This document shows positions 40,997-52,728 of a stretch of 64,000 bases of DNA, piece after piece. A model generated the notes under the pieces. That model did not search any database, was not told the DNA's origin, and was given only the letters and a program-made list of their open reading frames with translations. Within the stretch, counting starts at the first letter, position 1, and every line of letters starts with the position of its first letter. The position numbers and the translations under genes were made by a program. Source of the DNA: Eleusine coracana subsp. coracana (lineage: Eukaryota; Streptophyta; Magnoliopsida; Poales; Poaceae); assembly GCA_032690845.1 (NCBI GenBank), contig CM064429.1, positions 12,928,569 through 12,992,568 of the forward strand, read 5' to 3'.

Positions 40997-43123
40997 ATGG
41001 CAGGATCTGGTCAGAATAAGGGCAAGGGCAAGATGCCAGAAAAGCCGAAGAGCAGAAAGAGGACCAGGCTAGACCCAAAGTCAGAGAGGTCTAGGAGAGT
41101 TGCTCAGCACTTGTAGGCTTTGGAGACCTCACGTAGGACATCCAGATCACGCTTGATCATCGGGCAGACAGAGACACAGGGTCTACGGAGGAGTACTAGG
41201 CAGGGGACTGCACCTTTAGCTACAGGAGTGCTATTGCCAGCATGGTCGTAGGGTACTCTGACTTCCTGTCACGGGAGGTCGTCGAGACCTGCGGAGCAGG
41301 GATCCTCCAGGTAGCAGGAGGAGTCAGAAGAGGAGGACACCGGGATAGACATGGAGCAGTATTTCACATACTTGCCTTGTCTTGCAGAGCTGGTCATAGA
41401 GTCCTACAGGTTCAGAGAGGACATTGTCCTAGAGTTCTACGCTACACTGTGGATAGCCAGAGACCGCTCAGAGTTCTGGATCTTGTTCAGAGGGCAGCCG
41501 TAGCGTGTGACCAGGGGGGATCTCATTGCCAGCTTTGGTTTTCTTGCTTCAGACCTTTAGCTCTACAGGAGTGCCTACCTGTCCCTGGAGCCACCTCGTA
41601 GACCATAGGGAGGGAAGCTACGTTCAGATGACATGGTGTGGAAAGCCACCTCGATCGCCTTTCCACCACCACACACCCCAGGCTTTGAGAGAGGCCCTGC
41701 GAGACTCACTGTAGAGGCCAAGGTGGTTAGAGCGATAGTCACCAGGACTTTCATCCCCAGGTTTGGCTACAGAGAGGAGTTCACACTACTTCACCAGTGG
41801 GCTATAGTAGCAATTCTGAGGAGAGAGCAGTTTGACCTGGTAGACCTACTGATTGGAGAGATGGAGGAGGTTATTTCTAAGAGAGTAGAAGACATCACTT
41901 GGTCTATGCCATACATTTGCTACCTTCTAAGGAGGATGGGCTTTGTGACAGAGGAGCAGTACGAGGCGTTCCCTGAGGTGACCACCAGCTATGCACCTCG
42001 AGTCCCCAGGGGATCGCAGTCAGCCCCAAGTCAGCAGACAGGGGAGGAGGAGCAGGTGTCACCGCCAGTCACTCACTAGCAGGCAGCTCATCCAGAGATG
42101 GTGGTTCCTGAGTCAGCCAGTACAGCAGCATCTCCCCAGCCGATAGGTACTCAGTCAGAGGATGCTATCACTGTAGCAGCGCTTGCAGGATGCCTGGGTG
42201 AGTTCATCCAGAGCATAGTTGAGGATAGACGTCAGATGATGGAGGTCATTAGGGGACATACCAAGCTTCAGAGACAACAAATGATGCTGTTGACTACACT
42301 AATGACATAGATGACCGAGTTGACCCAGAGGCAGGCAGGTCAACAGCCAGGACGTTCAACACTTCCACGGTTTCAGCAACTACCGACTCAGCCAGGCCCC
42401 TTCACTACTTTAATAACAGCTCAGTCTAGTGGGTTGTCACACTCAGGGGTGTTACCGACAGGGGGATCAGGATAGATGTTCTCTCCAGTGACTCAGCTCT
42501 CTCTCGTGTCCGCCTTCTCAGTGTCTGCGTTGTTCACCTCACCGACACACTCTTCGACCTCGTAGATGGCAAGACCTTCCACCTCGCAGCTACTAGTCAG
42601 GAGTCTGTTCTTAGACATAGTGCACACTACTCATGCAGACTCTCAGCCATCCACAGAGATAGCTACAACTACACCTTCCACTGCTACAGTCAGCACTCAT
42701 ACATGTCAGGTAGCAGTGGATCTTGTTCGTTAAGGCTACACTCAGGAGGACGTGGATGACCTTGCTCTTCTCCAGGTGACTATTGCCGAGGAGACATCCA
42801 CAGTCCCACCAGCAGGGCAGGACAAAGGGTCTAAGTCGCCTGTAGACCTTGACTTCTTCGAGTAGTTGGATGCTCAGGCAGCACAAGCTCAGGGAGCACA
42901 GCAGGATCCAGCACAAGAGCAGCCAGGAGCAGAGCCTTCAGAGGACGTCGCTGCACCACTTCGTCCACGAGTGCGTAGATGTTCACTTTTCTGCTTTTTG
43001 GTGCTTGTTCCCAAAGGGGGAGAAGTAGTCATAGGTCTATGGGGAGTTGGAGTGTTATCCTATGCGATCGGGAGTAGCTTGTATCTAGGGGGTGCTTACA
43101 TGTACATTGGTTTTGGGAGTTAG
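40997..43123 (+). pseudogene. E7 ORF2: env-position / Athila ORF1-like protein
   Basis: Starts MAGSGQNKGKGK with a basic N-terminus. The whole stretch stays in one frame and is broken by about a dozen nonsense codons without frameshift, the pattern expected from C-to-T/G-to-A decay. The globular part (about 41360-41990) has blocks EFYATLWIARDRSEFWILF, RVTRGDLIASFGF, TRTFIPRFGYREEF and YICYLLRRMGF. These line up in order with FLCTLRKYDEGIYFRLF, LVTWGDLHAILGL, AMTLFPRGDIR and TRIVQKCGL of E5 ORF2. A Gln/Ser/Thr/Pro-rich C-terminus follows. The end is uncertain, because the last part (after about 42990) runs into 3' UTR. Unknown function. Confidence 0.65.
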
Positions 43124-43554
43124 ATACATTTGGATCTTATTTTGATGGAGTTATTCGATGTTCATGGATTTTGATGAGTCTTGGTTTTCATTCGCTTCTG
43201 TTTGACTCATCTTGATCTCACTTGGTTTATTTTCATATGGTGATGATTGCTTGTTCTTAATGATTATGCATTGTCATGCTAACCTGTTGCATATCATCAT
43301 TCATGTCTTGCATTGCATGTCCTTATGCTTTTATTAAATATCTTCACATGACATGCATGCATATCATCTAGAGTGTGCTTTTCTTCCTTATTCCTCTTAG
43401 CTCTTGATTATGCTTATTTGAGTAGGACCTTGTACGTTTCTCTCTTATACTATTGAGGTTCCTCTCGATCGTAGTGTAGCTCTTTTAGCCTTGTTGTTCA
43501 TTGATAAGATTATGATAAGTAGTGGTTGTCATCAATCACCAAAAAGGGGGAGAT
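43124..43554 (+). other. E7 3' untranslated region with polypurine tracts
   Basis: Non-coding. A polypurine tract at about 43011-43024 (cccaaagggggagaag) overlaps the end of the ORF2 frame, and the LTR-proximal one is at 43540-43554 (caaaaagggggagat). Multiple tracts fit the Sirevirus pattern. Confidence 0.7.
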
Positions 43555-44826
43555 TATAAGTTTCATGACCATTGATGGGATCCCCAAGATATGAATGTTT
43601 TGGTGATAGATGACAACTATGAAATTGTGGGCTAAAATCTATACGAGTGTTGTCTATGTAGGAATCATCTCTAAACTCTACTACAAATCATATGGATGAT
43701 GGTTGTCTTGGCGATTGATGACAATGACCACAAGCATGGAGGCTTGTGAGCTTGATGGAGTCCAAGGGTTGATGGAGCTGGATCAAAGCTGAGGATAAGC
43801 TATGGAGCATGTGTTGGGAACACTTGTCTAGTTATTAGGGCTTTGAGTCCATAGAAAAACTATCAAGGGGGTCTAGGTCATTCTCTTAGGTCATGTCTAG
43901 TCGGTGATGTGCAAGGTTGCTTGGTGAAATCACAGGCACTAGATGAGACTGGAGAAGCCAAGAAGCTATTTGGAGAAGCCGAGAAACGAAGTCAAGCAAA
44001 GACGACAAGTTTCAGCTTCTAGACATAGTGACCGGACAGAGGGGTCAATGGTGACCGGACTGTACGGTCACTAGGTGAAGATGTCTGGAACCTACAGCGA
44101 GCAGTGAGAAGTTTGTCTATGCCAGGATTCATAGTGACCGGATGGTTCGGTCTACTGATCGGACAGTCCGGTCAGTATGAGTTGCACAGGGCAGAGAGGA
44201 AGCTAAGTCTGAAATGTTTCTGGACTGGAGAGAGAAATGGACCGTATGGTCTGGTCAGCTGACCGTACGATCCGGTCAGTAGGAGATCAGCAGTGGGCAG
44301 AGCCATTAAAGCCAGAGTCTGCAGTGATCGAACGGTCCGGTCAGTTGGCCCAGAAAGCTGATTTCGTGGAGCAACGACTAGTTTAAGGTTGGAAGCTGAT
44401 ATAACTTTGTTGCTAGGGTCTTGGAGACCCCTCTTGGCTAGTGGAATACCTGAGAGCATTTGGTAAGGTCCAAGAGGAAAAGAGGAGAGCACTAGGAGAG
44501 GATATTGGATATCTTGAGAGTGCTTGTGAGAGTAACAAGGAGCGATCTTGCACATCTAAGGTTAGGATGTCCTTGAGGGTGTGATCTAGGTTGTTACTCT
44601 TGGTCTATGGTGAGACCTAGACTGGTTAGGTGTTGATGATCGAGCCTATCATAATTGGTTGTGAAGGCCGTCACACATTTGTACACGGTTTGAGCCTGCC
44701 GGTGAAAGGGGCATCGCTAGTGAGTGCCCGTGCCCGCTCTGAGAGTCCGGCAAGTTCTCGAGCGAGGCGAGCTTGTGCCTTGGTGGCAGCGGTGACACAC
44801 ACCGTGTCTTCACTCCGGGAGTGATT
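43555..44826 (+). repeat. E7 3' LTR, 3'-truncated
   Basis: Starts tataagtttcatgacc (terminal TG mutated to TA) and aligns with 35326-36585 with many differences, indicating an old insertion. The palindrome array is at 44028-44344. It stops at ggagtgatt, where Tat gag sequence begins. Confidence 0.8.
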
Positions 44827-46110
44827 CTGGAGATGCACAACACATGTTCTACGCCGAGTAAGTCAGTATCTGGCACGGCTAGCTCGGTGCCTAGTCAGGA
44901 AAGAAGACATCAGCAACAAAACGATCGGCAGGCGACCCCGCCGACTGAACCACGACGGTGACCCATCACGGACTACCATGAACGGAACCCACACGCTGAT
45001 CTTCATAGCGGCATACGACCGCGTGATGCCCGGGTCCAGCTAGATAGCAGGTACCAGGAGCGGGATGAGGCAGCTCGCCGAGAATACAAAGACGAACAAT
45101 ATCGTCGCGGCTTTGTTGATGACCGCTAGTACGAATGCAATGACAGGAGGGGGCCACCTCGAGATGATCGGTATTATGATCGACGGAACGATGGGTGGCG
45201 CGAAGACAGACATCGTCAAGAAACCGGTCACGAACAGGAACGAACCCCCATCTTCGAGGATTATGACGATGAGGCCGGCATCAGGGCCTTCACCAGGGAA
45301 CTACGCACTGTCAGCTGGCTGGCTGGCTTCAAACCAGTCGGCATTGAAAAGTATAACGACAAGAGAGACCCGCACGATTGGCTTCATGTCTACGCGGCGG
45401 CCATCCGGGCACTCGGCGGTGATAGCTTTGTTATGGCCAATTATCTGCATATATGCCTGGCCCCAGCTGCCAGAACATGGCTCACTAACCTGCCTGCCAA
45501 TTCCATCAGTTCTTGGGCGGAGTTGTGTAGGCAGTTTACCACCAACTTCCAGGCAACATTCGACAGGCCCAGGAATCAATGGGAGCTCACGAGGATCAAA
45601 CAGCAGGACCCGAAGCTGTTGCAGGAATACATCCAGTGCTTCTGCCGAGTGAAGAACACCATCCCCAACATCTTAGATGCTCAGGTCATCACTGCCTTCC
45701 AGGGCGGACTTCGCGATGTCGACTTAATCAAGAAGATCGGGAGATTGGATGCTGCCGGAAGTTTGACAGCCAAGCAGTTGTTTACGATGGCAGACAAGTA
45801 TGCAGCTGGCAATTTGGCCCTCTTTCAGGTTCTCCAATACAAGGAGGAGGTGCTGCGGAATCGCCATTAGTCAAGGCCGTCCTATTATAACAAGGACGAC
45901 AATAAGAAGCGCAAGCAGGATAGAACGGTTGCTAACACCGAGCGTCCGAATCGGAGAAGGCAGGTCACTCAGGATGACTTTGACAAATTGCTTGAAGGCC
46001 CTTGTCTGTTGCATGATGGCGCTCACAAGGCCAAAGAATTATTCAAGCTGAAGAGCTTTGTGCACCATGCTCTAAAAGTTTGCAAAGAGCGCTCCTAGAT
46101 TCCTAAGGGT
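44827..46110 (+). pseudogene. E8 gag
   Basis: The capsid core is readable at about 45290-45870: WLAGFKPVGIEKYND, DPHDWLHVYAAAIRA, ARTWLTNLPANSISSW and QYIQCFCRVKNTIPN. This is the typical Tat/RIRE2-type gag. Upstream (44900-45290) is an Arg/Asp-rich charged region. Stops (for example at 45868) and frameshifts break it. Confidence 0.8.
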
Positions 46111-46910
46111 GGCAGGAAGGATGCAGACGAGGACGATAAAGACAAAGAAGAGTTTCAAGACCCAGAGCGCGAGGTCAATTACATTTGTGGTAGGTCCACA
46201 GCTCACTCAAAGCGCCAGCAGAAGATCCTTTATCGAGAGGTTCACTCGGTATCACCAGCAATCCCACACTACCTTCGGTGGTCTGAGGTCCCGATAACTT
46301 TCGATCGATCGGACCATCCGGATCATATCCCTTGACCTGGAAAATACCCCCTAGTATTGTCACTGACTGTTAATAGAGTTCGGCTCCATAGGGTACTGTT
46401 GGACGGTGGAAGCAGCCTGGACATCCTCTTCAAGGAGCTCGGCATACCTTTAACTGACCTTAAGTCCAACAGGTCACCTTCAAGGAGCTCGGCATACCTT
46501 TAACTGACCTCAGGCCCAGCAGGTCACCCTTCCACGGGGTGATTCCTGGAATGCAGACAGTCCCACTAGGACAAATCACTCTGCCAATGATATTTGGTAC
46601 TCGGGAGAATTCGACGTTGCGGATCTGGACTACACTTATCATGCCATTATAGGGCGGCCAGCCATTACCAAATTCATGGCCATACCGCACTATCCATACA
46701 TGATGATGAAGCTGCCAGGGCCGAATAGAGTCATTTCGCTGCACTCGGATGTGAGAACCTCCTACGACTCCGACAACCAATGCTGCGAGTTGGTAGAGAA
46801 GAAGGTGACGGCGTCAGAGCTCACAGAGTTGAAGCTAGCGGTTGCAAACCTGGAAGAGACCAACCTCGATACCCTCCAAAAAAGGTGCTGAAGGCCACGG
46901 TGCAGGCAGA
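46111..46910 (+). pseudogene. E8 protease region
   Basis: The aspartic protease block VLLDGGSSLDILF lies at about 46388. A 57-bp tandem duplication (two copies of caaggagctcggcatacc about 46431 and 46479) follows it. The flap-side motif YHAIIGRPAITKF lies at about 46640. Several stops. Confidence 0.72.
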
Positions 46911-47089
46911 TACCACGGAGTCAAAGAAGATTCAGTTAGATAATAGTGATGTATCCAAGACCACCAATATCAGGTCAATCTAGATGCTAAATAGGAAAGC
47001 GTGCTCATCCTTTTCCTTCGGAATAATAAAGACATATTTGCATGGAAACGTTCCAACATGCCGGGTGTTCCAAGGGAAATGGCTAAGCA

Positions 47090-48362
47090 TAGACTACATG
47101 TTTGACCGAATGCCAAGCCTGTGAGGCAATGTCTTCGGCGATTTTTGCAAGACTGTAAGGACGCAATTAGAAAAGAAATCGGCCGATTACTAGCGGCTGG
47201 TTTTATCAAAGTGGTGTTTTACCCTGATTGGTTAGCTAACCCAGTATTGGTGCGGAAAAAAGAATAAGGAGTGGCGGATGTGCGTGGACTACACCGGCCT
47301 TAACCAGGCCTGTCCCAAGGATCCTTTCACCCTCCCTCATATTGATCAAGTGGTCGACTCAACGGCTGATTACGCTTTGTTGTGCTTCTTAGACGCCTAC
47401 TCAGGGTACGATCAGATTCGCCTAAATGAGTCTGACCAGCTAAAGACGTCGTTCATTACGCCCTTTGGAGCTTTTTTTTTCCACAATGATGCCTATTTGG
47501 CTAAAGAACGCCGGTGCTACCTACCAGCGGACCATGCAATGATGCTTGGATAGTCAGATCGGAAGAAACACTGAGGCCTATGTAGACGACGTGGTAGTCA
47601 AAAGCCGACTTGCCTTCGACTTGACACAGGACTTGGCTGAGACATTTGACAACCTTCGAAAGTACAACATGAAGCTGAACCCCAAGAAATGCATTTTCGA
47701 CGTTCCATCAGGGAAGCTACTCGGTTTCTTGGTTTCACATCGAGGGATTGAGGCAAATCCAGAGAAAGTAAACGCCATATTGTGAATGGGATGTCCACAC
47801 TCACATAAAGACATCCAGAAGTTGACTGGCTGCATGGCGGCACTAAGCTGATTTGGGTCACGACTCGACATCTAAGGACTACCTTTCTTCATACTGCTCA
47901 AGAAGCAGGATTCATTTGTCTGGAACGATGAAGCCCAACATGCCTTGGAGGAATTCAAGGCCTACATTAGTCGCCCACTTGTACTAACACCCCCTGAACC
48001 AAAAGAAATTTTGCAGTTGTACATCTCCGCAACCACACACGTTGTCAGCACAGTGCTGGCGGTCGAACAGGCGGAAGATGGCAAGGCTTAAAAGGTGCAG
48101 CCTCCGGTGTATTTCATTAGTGAAGTCTTATCAGATTCCAAGATATGGTACTTTCGGCTTCAGAAGCTAGTGTACGCGCTACTGATGACGTCTCGCATGT
48201 TAAAGCATTACTTTGAGGATCACCCGATCGAAGTTCATACATCTTTTGGGCTCCACGAACTGCTCTACAACCGAGACACGAGTGGGAAAATAGCCAAGTG
48301 AGCTGTTGAGCTGGGTTCATACGAGATTACCTTCAAGCCTCGCGATGCAATCAAATGCCAGG
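47090..48362 (+). pseudogene. E8 reverse transcriptase and RNase H
   Basis: RT blocks: EIGRLLAAGFIK (about 47175), MCVDYTGLNQACPKD (47278) and AYVDDVVVKS (about 47578, catalytic YVDD intact). The frame shifts repeatedly, and the segment between the second and third palm motifs is damaged (about 47470-47550). RNase H-like sequence follows (LYISATTHVVSTVLA about 48015; FEDHPIEVHT about 48212). Non-functional. Confidence 0.8.
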
Positions 48363-48379
48363 CGTTGTCATATTTCATC

Positions 48380-48711
48380 ACCGAGAGGACCGAGTCCGAA
48401 TTACCACCAACACCGCAGGAGATAAGCTATTGGAGAATGTCATTTGACGGCTCCTTACAACTGGAGGGGGCAGTGCATGGGGTAGTATTGGTATCTCTAG
48501 GAGTTAGGACGCGTCACGTCCTCCGAATGCATTTTCATGCATCTAACAATGCAGTAGAATACGAGGCTCTCCTACATGGGTTACAAACAGCCATATCACT
48601 CGGCGTCAAACGGATAAGTATCTCTGGCGACTCAATGCTTGTAATCAATCAGGTGACTAAAGAATGGTGTTACTCTGATGAAAGCATGACAGCATACTGC
48701 GCTGAAGTTTG
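48380..48711 (+). pseudogene. E8 second RNase H-like domain
   Basis: An open stretch with MSFDGSLQLEGAVHGVVL, NNAVEYEALLHGL and ISISGDSMLVINQV. Asp, Glu and Asp occupy the catalytic positions of archaeal-type RNase H. This extra domain between RNase H and integrase characterises the Tat lineage. Confidence 0.75.
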
Positions 48712-50086
48712 AAAGCTAGAAGACAAGTTTGATGGCATCAAGTACAAGCACGTCCTCCGGAAGTTCATCGAGGACACAGATGAACTGGCCAAGCTAGGGT
48801 CCAGCAGAGCTACAATACCCGACGGAGTATTTCTCGATGATCTACACAAACCATCTGTACTAACCCAGCAAACTGTAGTGCAGACTGTCACATGCAAAGA
48901 GGCAACACCTCAAGTTGTTTTAATAGAAGTCGATTGGAGAACTCCATTCCTCGAGTATTTAGATAGTGGAACCCTCCCTGCCGACAAGGAAGAAGCCCTT
49001 CGCATCATCCGCAAGTTGAGGTTATACTGCACCATCGACCACCTCTTGTACAAGCAGAGCTCATATGGGGTACTGTTAAAATGCTTATCACAAGAGGAGG
49101 GCATCGTCGTCTTGAGGGAAATCCACGCCGGCATATGCGGTAACCATGTGAGTCCTTCAACTATAGCAACCAAAGCAATAAGGCAGGGGTTTTATTGTCC
49201 GACTGCGGTCGCCGACACCAAAGATATCATCCGAAAATGCAAAGGTTGCCAGTTCTTCGCTTGCCAGATGCATGTGCCCGCGACCAAACATCAAAATATA
49301 CCGATAACATGGCCGTTCTCAGTCTAAGTTTTAGATATCGTTTGCCCTTTTTAGAAGGCCCAAGGTGGCTTTACTCATCTGTCCGTGGCGGTGGACAAGT
49401 TTTCAAAATGGATCAAGGCAAAACCAGTCGTAAAAATTTTGGCAAAAAAAGGTCGTCGAGTTTATTATAGAAATAGTAACTCGGTTTGGTGCTCTGCACA
49501 AGATCATCACTGACAACAACAGTCGGATTACGGCACAAGAGTTTAAGGACTTTGCGGCCAGGGTGGGTTCAACATTGGTTATGCTTCTGCTGCCCATACA
49601 TAAAGTAATGGCTAGGTCGAGCGGGCAAATGGCCTCTTGTAATCCGGAATCAAGCCCCGTGTATTTGGTAGGTTGGAAAAGTATGCTCGACGATGGGTTC
49701 GAGAATTACCGTCAGTACTGTGGGGGCTTCGGACCAATATCAGTCGAGCCACGGGGCACTCGCCATTTTGATTTATGGATCCGAAGCAATGCTGCCGACT
49801 GGGGTTTTGTTCGCCTCGCCGCATATGGTAGCGTGCAACAAAAAGATATCCAACAAATACCGGTGTGATGACCTCCTATTGTTGGAAGAAAGGCGTGATG
49901 CCATGTTGGTTCGGTCAGCTAAATATCAGCAAAGCCTTCGGCGATATCATGACAAAAACGTCAGGTCATGAGACTTCGCAGTTGGCGATCTGGTGTTAAA
50001 GCAGGTTCAATCTACGGTTGGCAGGCATAAACTGTCGGCCCCATGGGAAGAGCCTTTTATAGTAAAGGAGGTCACTCGACCGGGTG
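48712..50086 (+). pseudogene. E8 integrase (main part)
   Basis: The zinc-binding N-terminus is clear: His residues in EIHAGICGNH (about 49120) and Cys residues in IIRKCKGCQFF (about 49231). The catalytic core (49330-49860) is riddled with stops; fragments such as VDKFSKWIK and FGLIYGSEA-like sequence are visible. The C-terminal domain (SAPWEEPFIVKEVTRPG) is interrupted at 50086 by the solo LTR. Confidence 0.78.
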
Positions 50087-50986
50087 TGATGAGTACATCA
50101 CACTCACGGATACACACAACACTCCTTCGATTAAGATGAAAGTTCATGTGCATCACCTGAATTTACAGGTGAGATCGTTTCTAATGTTTTTATTATATGG
50201 TTTTGAGAATAAATTGCTACCTAATGAATTAATTGTTGTTAGAAACCATGGAGATGATGATGAGATAGCTGAGAAGGTGATTGGAGATGTGATGGGCCAG
50301 CAAGGACGTCCAATCCAAGGTGGAGGCCCAATCAAAACCGATTTCAAGTCTGTTTCGGATCCCAGGACCAGTCTGCACTAAAACGGATGACCAGGACGCA
50401 TACGGACTCGGATTTGGACGTTCTATATATGCCTGGAAAGATAACGAAAAGACCTTTCAAACCTGACTGGTTCCATGTAAAAATTCATTCCGAGCCATCA
50501 GCAATCGTGAAAACAAATCGACTTACAGAATCTGTCCTGGTGCTGCGACACCGTAATCGGTCTTTGGGCCATGTATCGAGTTGAGCCCACTTAGAGCTGC
50601 GTCCATGAGGTCTTGCACGACCCTAGGGTCCTCATATACAGCCGCCACCTCTTCATTAGGGTTTGGGTTTTGCTTAGATTATTCTGTTGATAACAGTTTC
50701 ACCGTTTGATCGGTTTGTGAGACTCCAACTTGTGAGATTCATCGTATACTTGCAAATTTGGTTGCATTCTTCTTTGTTCTTGCTTGTGTTCTTGATTTGC
50801 AGGCAAGGATAAGCCTTCTTAGCGAGGTCAATCGTTCTTGAACGGTTGATAACCAGAGGAGATGTTGTGCTGCGATTGCGGGGTTCAGAACGTGTCGTTC
50901 GGAAGCCGGATCGATTTGTATATCGCCTTCGCTTTAATAAAGATTATCAGAACCTACCGGAAGATTGGGAACCATTGTTCACATCA
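50087..50986 (+). mobile_element. E9: solo LTR of the CRM-like (E6a) family
   Basis: 900 bp, from tgatgagtacatcac to tgttcacatca, flanked by perfect 5-bp duplications gggtg (50082-50086 and 50987-50991). No internal sequence or second LTR is present. It lies in the Tat integrase C-terminus. It still carries a readable ~98-codon C-terminal polyprotein segment (stop at 50379-50381). Solo LTRs arise by recombination between the two LTRs of a full element. Confidence 0.92.
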
Positions 50987-50991
50987 GGGTG

Positions 50992-51071
50992 CCTATCGGT
51001 TGATGCGCGAGGATGGATCAGACCTTCCTAGTTCTTGGAACATATCCCAGCTAGGTCGTGTTCATGCCTAG
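50992..51071 (+). pseudogene. E8 integrase C-terminus, last part
   Basis: Continues the frame after the solo LTR: AYRLMREDGSDLPSSWNISQLGRVH then TGA at 51069-51071. This is the expected end of a Tat pol protein. Confidence 0.75.
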
Positions 51072-51110
51072 CTTCAGCAGTTTATTTATATTTGTACACA
51101 TTTAAATTAT

Positions 51111-51156
51111 TGAGAAACCATGTGGATATGTGCCATGGTTTGCAATATGTGATGAG
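51111..51156 (+). repeat. E4 copy 2: stub of the outer 5' LTR
   Basis: 46 bp matching the first 46 bp of the 3' LTR (60393) with one difference, directly after the attat duplication. It breaks off at gatgag, where a 3'-UTR-like segment starts. Confidence 0.78.
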
Positions 51157-51718
51157 AAAATTTGATTCTATCTAAGCTAGTTAATCTTTTTGCTTAGCTT
51201 GTATAGCTCTTGGTGTTTATGCCTTGCTATCTATTTTTGGTCTTTGTATGATGGTGAGCTATTGCTTTTACACTTCATGAGTCTATGTTTTTTATTAGCA
51301 AAGTTAAATTCTTGTTTGCATAATTGTTGAAGCTCCTTAGGTTTGCATTTTCATACATTGCATTTTTGTTCTTTTGCTTCTTTGATGAGTTCATTGCCAA
51401 AGGGAGAGAAAATATTGGGCCATGCACAAATAATGCTAAGAAACTTAAAATGATCCTTTTTGCATTACATGAGACCAACCACAAGTTGAGGGAGAGCATA
51501 TCATGTCCTTGAGTGTTTTTCATGCGCTTTTCACAATCTTTGTGTTCTCGAGTGGCTTTCTTAGTCAACTCTTGGTTTTGTGATCCCTCTTATGCTAGAT
51601 GGCCACTTTTCACCTTTTCTTTGGGTTTGGCCATTTGGATGTGCTTATTCGGTTTCGCATTTCAAATCTCTAAGATTTGTGCATTTGATGTAGTCAATGT
51701 ACTCATCAAGGGGGAGAT
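51157..51718 (+). other. E4 copy 2: internal 3'-UTR-like segment with PPT
   Basis: Aligns, with many differences, to about 17975-18525 / 59842-60392. It ends in the polypurine tract aagggggagat (51708-51718) ahead of a second LTR start, so it is the end of an upstream element unit. No gene. Confidence 0.75.
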
Positions 51719-52726
51719 TTAGAAACCTTGTGGATATGTGCCATGGTTTGTAATATGTGATGAGTAATTGACATTGGTTGAGTCCGATGTTTGAGTTGAA
51801 ATGCTAGAATCTAGGGATTGCATGAGTTTGTGCATGTCATGGTTTTGACTAACCGGAGTTGGTAATGGAGTTGGAGAAGTTTGCAGGAGATGGGAAATGT
51901 GTTTGCTTGTCTCATGATGTGTAGGTCACTGGAGTCAACTTGGCGGTCAACAGTGAGAGGATTGGGCACAAGTAGGAGACTTGGGGCCGGACGATCGGGA
52001 GGCCGGGTGAAGTCAAGGGTGATCCACACCGTACACATGGAGAGGCAAGAAGCGTGGACGATTTCACGATTGAGCGTCAAAACCATGGGTGGTGATCAAG
52101 ACAATAGGGTTGACCAAGTCAAAGGTGATCGAGCGTCAGTGCAAGTAGAGGCTTCCAATGGACCGAAGGTGGGAGAGACTTGCCGACGAGGAGGATCACG
52201 GGACAAGGTGACACGCGTCGAGATCGTGAAGTCACGCTTTCAGAAGCATTCAAGGCGGTTTCCCGGTTTAGGCCTCAAAACCGATGGCGGCGATTGGAGG
52301 TGCACGTGGCATCATCACGAAGGTTGCATCAAGAGGAAGGAAAGTTGTGAAGGGCTCGATGGCGTTCGGTCGAAGGAAAAGAGTTCGACGATTTTTCCCC
52401 TGGTGGTAGGTGGCAATGAGTTATAGGTCTAGGGTAAAGTTGTCTTTGACCCTAGGCCTATACAAGGAGAGGTGTGGCTGGTGGGAGAGGTGCCTCTTCC
52501 TATTAGCCTTGTTAGGAATTCATTCAAAGTGCTATGGGAGGTCTTTTCATTGCTCAAGATCTTCCTCTCTCCCTAAATCCCAAATTTCTTTTTTTCTATA
52601 TTTTTGGAGCTATTTTCGTGGGAATTTTTTTATCTCATTTTTGAGTAAGTTTTTGGGGCCGATTTCTTGGGGATATAGGCCAAGTTCTTGTAAAGAATTT
52701 TAATGGGTCGCCTTCTCGGTCCTTCA
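51719..52726 (+). repeat. E4 copy 2: middle LTR
   Basis: 1,008 bp, aligned to the 1,849-bp 3' LTR but diverged. The terminal TG is mutated (ttagaaacc). About 140 bp are missing near 52546, and about 715 bp are missing near 52673, which removes the whole palindrome array. It ends ccttca and is followed by PBS and gag, so it acts as the 5' LTR of the coding unit. Confidence 0.8.
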
Positions 52727-52728
52727 AT

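Larger units (their letters stand above)
35326..44826 (+). mobile_element. E7: pol-less Sirevirus-type copia element
   Basis: LTR, decayed gag (36962-39004), spacer with LTR-like palindromes, large second ORF (40997-43123), 3' UTR with two polypurine tracts, and a truncated 3' LTR (43555-44826). No protease, RT or integrase sequence is found between gag and the second ORF. At 44826 the LTR joins Tat gag sequence (E8) without a target-site duplication, so the right end was lost in a rearrangement. Confidence 0.8.
44827..51105 (+). mobile_element. E8: decayed Tat-lineage gypsy element
   Basis: Gag, protease, RT, RNase H, an additional RNase H-like domain and integrase follow in order on the plus strand, with many stops and frameshifts. 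The 5' LTR and PBS are missing at the 44826 junction. The second RNase H domain between RNase H and integrase is the Tat hallmark. A solo LTR (E9) is inserted at 50087. E4 copy 2 is inserted at 51111. The 3' region continues at 62240. Confidence 0.8.
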
